A stretch of DNA of 64,000 bases from a virus: IMG/VR virus record IMGVR_UViG_3300044710_000107, positions 24,246 through 88,245 of that record; one strand, 5' to 3'. Below are positions 15,576-25,200 of this stretch, piece by piece (within the stretch, counting starts at the first letter, position 1; each line of letters starts with the position of its first letter). A program made the translations under genes and the position numbers. The notes beneath the pieces were generated by a model. That model had not been told where the DNA came from. It searched no databases and was given only the letters and a program-made list of their open reading frames with translations.

Positions 15576-15773
15576 TTACTCCAGAAGGATTGCGCCAGAG
15601 CCGTTTTCGAGCGCGATGTGGCCTGCTCCGCTCTCAAGCTCGATGTAGTTGCCGCTCGGCGGAGGACCGCCGCCGCCGTTCGGCTGCTGCGCGGCGAGTG
15701 TGATGTTGTAGGCGACGGGCCCATCGCTCCACATGATGCCCTGGCCCAGCGTGACGGCGAGGATCGGGGCCAT
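15576..15773 (-). CDS. Small structural protein
   Basis: A 65-residue protein (MAPILAVTLGQGIMW) with a glycine/proline linker in the middle (Q-P-N-G-G-G-G-P-P-P-S-G) and a hydrophobic beta-like end (I-E-L-E-S-G-A-G-H-I-A-L-E-N). It lies between two similar short fibre-like genes and probably belongs to the same virion appendage. No family recognised. Confidence 0.5.
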   Translation of the reverse strand: MAPILAVTLGQGIMWSDGPVAYNITLAAQQPNGGGGPPPSGNYIELESGAGHIALENGSGAILLE

Positions 15774-15776
15774 GGC

Positions 15777-16031
15777 TCAGAACAGATTGTAGTAGGCGCC
15801 GACGGTCGCGGTCCCGACCGTCGCCTTGCTGACGGCAAACGGATAGATATTGTCGCCGACGACCGGGTTGACGACGATCGTGGTGCCGCCGGCCAGCGTG
15901 AGCGTCACCGTGCCGGCGCCAGTCGCGGTAATCATGATCGCGCGGCCTGGTGCGCCGGTCGTATTTTCGGTGAGCGCGTAGGCGTTAGTGACCGGAGGTG
16001 GTGTCCATCCGCCAGTGCTGGCGAGCGTCAT
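15777..16031 (-). CDS. Small beta-rich structural protein
   Basis: An 84-residue protein made of short beta strands (I-M-I-T-A-T-G-A-G-T-V-T-L-T-L-A-G-G-T-T, then V-V-G-D-N-I-Y-P-F-A-V). It looks like a decoration or fibre-tip domain with a G-D-N-I-Y-P-F-x-V motif repeated in many phage virion proteins. It follows the polyvalent protein gene in the late operon. Confidence 0.6.
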   Translation of the reverse strand: MTLASTGGWTPPPVTNAYALTENTTGAPGRAIMITATGAGTVTLTLAGGTTIVVNPVVGDNIYPFAVSKATVGTATVGAYYNLF

Positions 16032-16119
16032 GGGGCTGCTCCATCGGGTCGCGGATCAAGCCGAAAAACCCGACCGGCGGACCAAGCGCCAGCCCCACAG
16101 ACAGCACCGTAGCCGGTTT

Positions 16120-16224
16120 TCAGGCGGTTGGGAACCGGTCTCGCAATGTTGTCACGATCCAGACCAAACCGCCGAGCCAGATCGGCAGGTAGGAAACGAA
16201 GATCTCGACGGCGAGTTGCTTCAC
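16120..16224 (-). CDS. Possible 34-residue membrane peptide
   Basis: A GTG at 16224 overlaps the stop of the giant gene as GTGA, the same coupling used elsewhere in this operon. It encodes 34 residues with one hydrophobic helix (E-I-F-V-S-Y-L-P-I-W-L-G-G-L-V-W-I-V) and a basic end (L-R-D-R-F). After the stop the same frame stays open for another ~40 codons with a second hydrophobic stretch, so a stop-codon boundary between two small peptides is also possible. No family is known. Confidence 0.4.
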   Translation of the reverse strand: MKQLAVEIFVSYLPIWLGGLVWIVTTLRDRFPTA

Positions 16225-19200
16225 GGTGCGGCCGGTCCGAACACTCGGCGCTGCTGTTCCGGCGTGCCGTAGAGCATCAGGTCCCGCAGTTGCCGCTTGC
16301 TGACAGTCGGCTGAACGGTCTGACCGAAAATGTATCGCTGCATGCCGGGCTCGATGCCGAGTTCCGTCATCTTGGCTGCTGCCGCTTCGTTGTCACCGCG
16401 GCGGATCATATCACGGATGCCGGGCATCGCGCGCTGCACCGAGAATTCATGGGACTCGCGCGCTGCGGCCATCTCGCCCAGCGCAGGGCCGCCCGGGTAT
16501 CCCTTGGACACCGACGTGCCAAGGCCGGCCGCTGCCGTTTCCCCGAGCGCGCGGCCAAGCCCCTCGCGCCCCTCGTAGGCGCCGGCGAGCCGCGCCGCCC
16601 ACGGGAACGTGCTCGACGTGACCGAGCGCGCCAAGCCGCCGACAGCCTGCGCAACCTCGGTCGGCGCGTCAGCCATCGGGTCGTAGAGCTTGTGGCCGAA
16701 GCCCTGGTCGTTGGTCGCCAGTTCCCACATCGGCCGCGCGAACGGAGACATCATCCGCTTGGCCGTATCGAGCGGCCGCACGAAGTAATCGCTGATGTCC
16801 TCGGCGGTCTTGCCGGTCGGGTTGCGCATGTAGATGCCGGTGCCGTCCTTGTCGAAACCGATCAGGATGCGGTTCCGCTTCTGCGGTTCATGGTCGTAGA
16901 GCGCCGACAGCGATTCGACAACGCCGAACGGGTTGAGCGCCTGCTGCGGATGCTCGATGAGCCGTTGCGCCTCCTCCACGAGGCGGCGCGCGTAGCCTTG
17001 GCCTTCGGCGCCGAGACGCTGCCACACACTCGCGCCAGCAGGCAACTGCTCCTGTTCCTGGCCGAGACCGAGCATGGCGTTCAGGCCGCTCTGAATGAGG
17101 CTGTTGCCGATGTAGTAGAGCGCCATGTCCATCAGCAGCACCGAGATGCCCTTGCGGCGCGCCAAGCTGTTCGCCAGCTTCGCCACCGCCTCGCCGTGCT
17201 CGCGCAGCAGTTGCGAGCGAACATCCCGCGGCAGGCCCAGGAAGGCCGATTTGACGGCCGCGAGGTTGCCAAGCCGGTAGGATCTCGAGAACAGCAGAAT
17301 GTTCGCCCAGGCGCGCGCGGCCTGCGACATCGCCTCCCGCGGCAGCGCGCCGGCATAGATGTTGGCGAAGTTGGCGGCGATGCGGGTCGCGGCTGTCTGC
17401 GGCATCCCGGCGTCGGTAAGGTACTGCTCGAAGTCGAGCGCAAGGCCGACCTGGATGTTCTGGACCTGGTCCCACAGCAGCGTGCCGTGGGTGAAGTCGC
17501 CGAGGCGATCGACGGCGCGCAGCACTGCGGCGCCGGCGCGTGGGTCGAACAGCCCAGGCACGGCGGCGAGAATCTTCGACGTCCAGGACCGTCCAGGCGC
17601 CATCTGCGGATCCTCGATGATGCCGGGCAAGTCGCGGAACCCCATCGTGCGACCGATCGGCGCCATTCCGCCGAGGATGAGCCGCCGCATCGTGGCCGGG
17701 TCCTGCTTCATCGCATTGCCGAGCCGCATGACGCGTACGAGGTTCGGCGCCGCCGGGAAGGCGCGGCCGGCGATCACGCCAAGGTGCGCGACGCCGTACA
17801 TGATGCTCGTCATCATCCGGCCCTTGAGCGACATCATGCCCTGGTAAAGCGCCTCGCCGGCGCGACCGACGACGCCAGCGGCGCTCTCGTGCAGGATCGC
17901 CTTCAGCGGGCCCTCGAAGTCGCTGCGGACGTAGATCGGAACGCGCTCGAAGATCATGTTGCCGTCGGCATCCTTGACAGGCCCGAAGTGTCCCTCGGCG
18001 TCGGTGCCGAACCGCGGCCGCACCGTCCAGAAGGCCGGGTTGCCCTTGATGGTGAACCAGTTGAACTCCTGGCCATCCATCATGGCGCGCTTGCGGTTCG
18101 CCGCCTGTTCGGTCTCCTCGGTGGTAAGGTGCTTGCGGTGGATGAGCTGCGGCGTGGTGGTGCGGAGGTTTGTGCCGAACGTGCGGAAGTCCTGCGGCAT
18201 GCCGCCCTCTCGGACGGTCGCCTGCCCGGTGCGGGCGCCGGCAGCCTTGATCTGGCCGATCAGCGCGCGGCCGGCGATGGCCTGGCGCAGCCGCATGGTC
18301 GCCAGCGGCAGCGTCAGCATGTTGCGCACCACGGCCGCGCGCGCGCCTTCACCGCCTTGGCCGAACGGGTGCATGACGCCCTCGACCATGTCGACCACCA
18401 TGCGCGGGGCGTAGCTCGGCAGCCCTTCGGCCTCGGTCATGCCGACCTTGCGGGCCTGCGCCAGGGCGTTCTCGGCGTCGGCCTGCCACGCCTTCACGGC
18501 AGCCTGCTCGTCGGGCCGCAACGACGCCACGCCGCCTTCCTCCAGCGGCTTGCCGGTTTCCTGGATCGCGACGCTGTCGGCGTCGGCGGCGTCCCACATT
18601 GCCTTGAGGCGGTCGGGCTTGAAGGTGTTGCGGCCCCAATCGATGATCCGGTTGTAGTCCCAGGCGATCCAGCGGGTGAGGTTCGCGTACTGCTTGGCGA
18701 TCGCCCTGGCTTCGTCGCTGGCACCGCGGGCCGCCATCGGGGTGATCATCATCGTCACGGTGTCGTTGAGATCGCCGAACTTCTCCGCCGCCGTCGAGAG
18801 CGCCGCGCCGACATGCGGGATGCGGGCCAGCCGCGTCGTCATGTCCTCGGCAGTCCGGATCGGCGGCTGCGCCTCTGGCCTGTCGTCAGGCCCGGGCACG
18901 TCGGTTGGGCGGCGGCCGAATGCCAATCCCTCGCTGATCTCGCCGGTGATCTGGCGCTGGAGGCCAGCGGCGTAATCGCGGGCAAATGTCGCCGCAGCGT
19001 CCTTGGTCGCATCGGTTGCAGCGATGTCCCTGACCGGGAAGGTGCGGACGATGGCGCGGCCGGCGATCTGCTGCGCACGCGACCGTTGCGAGAAGTCGGG
19101 CGTGACGACGTGGAACTCAGGGCCATGCTGCTCGACCCACGCGAGCGGGTGCGTCTTGGCGAACTCGCGCATGCGGCCAACGCGCGCCGCCAGTTCGCGG

Positions 19201-22200
19201 TCGGATAGTGGACGGCGCCCCGCAGCAATCTCGGTCGGGTCCCGCAATCCCCACGCCCGCGCCGCTTCCAGGCTCTCGCCGACGGTCTGCGGCCCGACCG
19301 GCTCCATGCCGCTGCCTGGCTCGCGGGCGCCGACCTCGCCGCTCTGCACGCGCCCAAACACGTCCTCGGCGGTCTGGAATCCGCGCCGCGCCAGCATGTT
19401 CCGCAACCGCGCCAGGAACGCTCGCAACTTGGCGATCACGCGCGCCATGAGGCTGCCCTTGGGCGGCGCCGGCCCGGTCAGGTGCACGCCGGTCTCGTCG
19501 GCGATCGCTTCCTCAAGCTGTCCGACGTGGCCGAGTTCGGGATACCGCGCGCGGACGCCGTGCTTCTCGATCCAGTTGCCGCGCTCGGCCGCCGCCTCCA
19601 GCGTCGACCACTCCTTCCCGGTGAACACGCCCAGCCGCTTCAGCGCGTGCAGCACCTCGTGGCTCATGTTCTGCGCGAACCGGCCGGGCTCGATCGCCGC
19701 CCGGATCAGCCGGCCGATCGCGTAGCCGAACACCTGCTCGGTGTGGCCGTCGGGAAACTTTACGGTGAAAGCGTGGTGCGCGGCATCGTACGCCTCGATT
19801 TGAATGTGGCCGCCGGTCATGGCGCGCGCCGCGTCGATCACCGCCTGGATGGCGTGCGGGTGCGGGTAGTCGGGATGGCCCGGCATCTGACCGCGCTGGA
19901 ACGCGATGCGCGGATTGTTGGGATCGAACGTGCCGACATTGCCCGTCGCCGACTTCACCTGCACGTCGTCGAACGGTATCCAGACGGTGTGCGTCTGACC
20001 GCCGAGTTTGCCCCCGGTGTCTTTGATTCCATCGTAACCATGCGCCCGAAGCGTCTTCGTCACCCAATCAGGGATGCTCGTCCAGGCGTGGCTAGATTTG
20101 CCGGTCTCGATGTCGTCCAGCAATTCGCGCACCCATTCACGCGGGTCGCGCCGGTTCTTGTCCCAGATGTCGCCGCCGCCGTTGCGCGGGTCGAACCGCT
20201 GCCGGCGGGATGCCTTGTCGAGCGCGGCAACGAGCGGCTGCGGGATGGCCGATGTGTCGAGCGGGCGCTGGATGGAGAGGAAGGTCGGAAACACCGCCGG
20301 CATCGTCGCGTGCGGATCGTGCATCTCGACCGGGACATCGACGCCAGCCGCGCGCAGCACGTCGTGGAACTTTTCCTCATCGTTGTAGAGGACGCCGCCA
20401 TTCAGCCAACCCTCGATGAGAGCCTTGAAGGCGTTGCCGTGGGCGCGCTTTAGTTCGTAATCGTAGTTGCCGATCCCGGTCAGGCGCCCTTCCGGCGCCA
20501 TAACAATGTTTCGATCGTCATCGTACGTGACGCGCGGGGCGAGGCTGGATATCTTCGCCTTCTGCTCTGGCGACATGGACCACCAGGCGCGATCCAGCGG
20601 AACGGCGGCCCGCGCGCCCTTCGGCTTGATGCGGAACCACGTCTCGTAACTGGCATCTTCATTCGTCAGGCTCGTGTCGGACTTGCTGGCCGCGTAACTG
20701 CTGGCGATCGCCGGGTCGTCGGTGAAGAACGCCATCGGGCCAGACGTGGCGCGCGCGCTGCGGAACCGCCCACCGACGCGGTCCGGGCGCTGCGTGCCGT
20801 GATAGACGACCAGCGGGCGGCCGGTTTCGTCCACCACGGCGCTGTTACGGAACCAGCTTTTGAATTCCGGCGTCTCGACCTGAGCGGCTGGGGCGACACC
20901 GCGTCGCCCGAACAGCGGCTTCTGCTCCGGCGGCTTCGGCGCGAACAGACCCTCGTTTGCCGGCTTCTGCTCGCCGGTCGGCAGCAACGCCCCGCGGCCA
21001 ACCTGATCGCGCGCAGCCTGCGCCTGGACGGCAGACGGCTCCATGCCGGGCATGACGGCTTGGCGCTCGTCGGTGCGGAGGGCGGGCTCGGGCGCGGGGC
21101 GCTGGGCTGGCGCGCGCGGGGCTTCGCCGAAGAGAGGCGCGCCGCTCGCCGGAGGAAGCGGCGGCTTGCGCTCGGCTAGTCCTCGAACCCCAACTTCCTG
21201 CGTTCCGCCAGGGGCATGCGGTGGCGCGCCCTCAGATAGCCCCGGACCTCCGCCACCGCGTTCTTGACCTGCGGATCGTCTTGTTCGGGAATCGTCAGCA
21301 GATCGCGCAAGGATTCTCGCAATTCCTTCGTCTGCGCTAGCGGCGTCGGGGTGTCGATGATCCCCCACATTGTAACCTCCACGGACGGCGGCTTGAGCGA
21401 CGCGGTCGGCAATTGCCGCAACATGGGGCGGCCGCGACGCAACTGCAACATAATCGATGAAGCCGGCGCCGTGCAGGGCGCGGTTGATGGTGTCCCACAA
21501 AACCGGCTCAAGTTCTTTATTTGTGGCCTCGCCGCGCCGGATCGCCAGGAGAAGCCCGTCCGAGACGGTTCCCTTCGCCCTGATGCCGCCCAGCATGATC
21601 GCGTTCGCGATGGTGCTCTGCGTGTGGGCTCGGCGATCGACTGCGGGGCCTAGGGACGCGGCATAAAGCGAACCGTCGTGGCCCTGTGCGACGATGCCAC
21701 TGACGCCGGACAACGACAATTGATACACATCATTCGAGGAAAGCGAACTATTGTTCGGGTGGTTGTGTTGGAAGACGAGCGCCCGCGACGGGTCGGTCGC
21801 AATGTCACCGAACCCGGGCGGAAAATCGACGCTCCTTGCGCTCCCCGTGGTATGCGCCATGACGACCGCATCAAGGTGCGGGTCGTACGCCGTCAGATAT
21901 TCATGGCCGGTCTCGCGACCGCGTTCCAGCACGTACCGACCGGCTAGGACCGCGGGTGACACGCCAGGATTTTGCTCCGCGAACCGGGCGAAGTCCTCCG
22001 CTTCGCTGCCGATGACGACGCCTTGTTCGGCCAGCCTGCCGGTCGCCTTCGGCATTGTGGCCGGCGTTTCGAGGAAGAGCCGTCCTTGGCGTTCATCCTT
22101 GATCGGCGGCTGTGCGAGGCGCCCGACGGCCTCAAGCATGCCGCCCTGGACAGCAGCGGCTATTGGTCCTGCTTCGCCTTCCGGCGCAGGTCCGACGCCG

Positions 22201-25200
22201 TGTCCATAAGCGCCTGCCGATACGCCTGGACGTGTTCCGCCTCGCTCAAGTTCACGGGCTGCTGCGAGGAACGAGTGGGCGATCTTGCCGACATCGCCTT
22301 GTTTCCCGGCGGCGAGTTGCCGGGCGGCGACGTTGAGGGCGTCGGAGTAGGGACCAACCGTGGTCGCGTTCCGCCCGATGGTGTCGAGGAGCCGCTCACT
22401 CGCCGTTTTCCCTTCAACGTTGGCTTTGCCGGCCAGGATATTCCCGGCCGCCGTCAAAGTCTCTTCGCCCTTCACTGTAGCACGAAATGCCGCCGCCGCG
22501 CTGCGGAGAATCTTCATCGCGGCGTCCAGCACCTTGGCGCGCTCCGGGACCAGCGACCGGGCGAAGGCTTCCTCGCCGAACAGCGTCGTCTGCGCGCCTT
22601 GCAGGAACCCGCCGTTGCGGATGTCCGCGATCATGATCCGGGCCTGATTCGCGTTCGCCGGTTGGCCGCGGGCGAGCGCATCGAGCGCCGCCATCTGCTC
22701 GGCAGGCTCGGCGATCACCGCGCCTACCATGCCGGCATACTCCGGCGGCACGATCCCATTCTCGACGGCGCCAAACGCCTCGGGCGAAAGCTGCGCCAGA
22801 CCGCGTGCCTGCTGCACGATCATCTGGTGCGGCGGCAGTTCCGGCAGCCGCATGCTGTCAGGGAAGGCATTCTTAGTCCGCAGCACCCGGGCGGCATCGA
22901 GCGGCGTTCCGCTGCCCTCGGCGATATTCTGGTAGGCGCCTAGCGCCCGCATGTACTCCGGCGTGTAGCCATCGGCCTCGCGGTAGACCCGCGCCGGCAG
23001 TTGCACGCCCTGCTGGCCGGCCGCCTCCGCGCGCTGTGCGAGATCGAGCCGCTGATGGCCGTTCACCACCACGTTGCGGCCATCGTTGGTCTGCCAGACC
23101 GTGATCGGGTTGGCGAGCGCCGGTTCCCAAGTCGAGTGCCCGGACAGCGCTCCGGTGACGCCGCGCTCGTCACTGGCCTTGAACTGCATCACCGCCGGGT
23201 CGATCGTCAGCTCAGCCGGCGTGAACATCGGATAGCCCTGGTCGCGCGGCTCTGACGGTTGAAGCGGCGGAACGCCAGGAACCGACGATGGTAGCGCAGC
23301 GACGCCAGCCCGGCGCGCGGCCATCTCGTCCATCGTGATCGGCCGGCCGATGGCGGCGATTTCCTCGGTCTGTTTCGCTGCAGCGGCCTTCGCGCCGATG
23401 CCGTCCTCCCGCATGATCTGCTCGACCGTGCGGATACGGGTCGGCGGGGCCGGTGCTGGCGGCTGCGCACCCTCTGCCGCTGTTTCCTCGGTCCGCTCGC
23501 CAGCCACGGCTTCGGGCGGCCGCACCGCCACAGCGCCACCAGGCGGCGTCTCGGCCTTCACCGTCGCCTCGGCGGCCGGGACGGCCTGCGGCGATGCCAG
23601 CGTCTCGGCCACCACGGCGCCGGCGGCATCGGTACCCTGGACCACCACCGGATTGCCGGACGCGACCGCCTCGCCCTTCGTCTCGGGGTAGCCGAGCAGC
23701 CGCGCCATCAGCGGGTCGGTCACCGTGGGGGCGGAACGGAACTGATCGGCCTTGGCGGCATCAGTAGCGAGGAAAATGCCCTCGGGGCGAGAGGCGATAT
23801 GTAAACCGTCGATCACCGGCAGCCTCGGCAGCGGCGTGCCGGCAGCGAGGAACACCGCGTCCTTCGGGTTCTTCGGGTCCGCCAGCGCGGCGATCTGCGC
23901 GTGGATATCGGCCGCCGGCTCGGGAACTGTAGGGGGCACCGGCGTCTCGGCCGGCGCCGCTGCGGTCGGCGCCGGTGCACCAGCCGCCACGGCTGCGGCG
24001 AGATCTTCGGCCGACCCTGGTGTCGGAGGCGCGGCAGCGGGGCGCTGGCGCCGTTGCGGCCGCGGTGGAGGAGCCGCGCTTGGCGCGGCACCTCCAGCGG
24101 CAGGTGCCCCAGGCCCCGGCAAGCCAGGGGGAGCGCCTGGTTGCGGTTCCTCGGCCGGCGCTGCGCCAGGCGGCGAGCGCGGCGTTCGCGGCGGTATCGT
24201 CGGCATCGGCTGAAATGCCGTCCTGAGCGTGCGGGCGAATGCCGCGCCGACTGGGATCGCCATGCCGGCGACGAAGCCCTCGGCGCCAGCCTCGCCAATA
24301 CCCTGCGTGAGCGGCCGCTCAGGCTCGTAGGTGTTTTTCGCCACGTAGTTGTCGAGGAACGTGCCGAGGCTGTTGAAGCCGGCGAACTCGACGCCGTGGC
24401 GACCCATGTTCACGAGGGTGCGCAGCGCACCATCCCGCAGCGGCGCAGGCAGCGCATCGAGCGCACGGAAGACGGGCGTCACCATCAGCGTGCCCTGCAT
24501 CGCCGCATTTTCAAGCGCCGCGCGGTCGGCTTGCTCGGGCGTGGCGCCATGCGCCTGCGCGTCGCGGAACGTGCTGTCGTAGCTCTGGGCGAAGATCGTC
24601 GATGCGACGATTCCAGCACCGACTTCAGGCTGACCCGCTGCCGTCGCAAGTCCGGCACCGAGGACGATCGGGGCCATGCCGGTGACCATCTGGGTCGCCC
24701 GCGTGCCGAAGCTCTCTCTCTCGGGGGCGATCGGGAAGGTGCGCTCGCCATATTCGGTCAGCGCGGCACCAGCGCGCGTGAGCGCGGTTTCAGGGAGCGG
24801 AAGCGGGGGTGCCGGCAACCCGCGCTGCATGTCGCCCAGCCCGATCGGCCGCACTGCGGATGCGCCTGCGACATTCGCCTGGTGCTCGCCGGTCAGAACG
24901 GGTGCCGGCTCGCCGCCAGCTTCGCTCGGGGGCGCCATATTGAAGCCGGGCAGCCGCACCGCTGGCGCGCCACGGGGGCCGTAGGGGACTTCGGCGATTG
25001 GCTGCCCGGGTGGGGATGGCTTCGCTTCTTCTCCCGGCCCCGCCCACACAGGCTGCGGCGGAGATAGCGGCACATTCACATCAACTCGCGGCGGCACGGC
25101 GGTGTTGAGGAATTCCTGAAGCTGCGCTCGCGCGTCTGCTCGCTGACTCGCGTCCATCGAGGCGTAACCGATCGGGTCGTCCATCATCGACACGCGCTCG

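Noticed and set aside
16128-19208. A 1026-codon rightward open frame
   Set aside because: It is antisense to the polyvalent protein. Its product is Arg/His/Gly-rich without domains; long antisense frames are expected opposite strongly G/C-ending codons.
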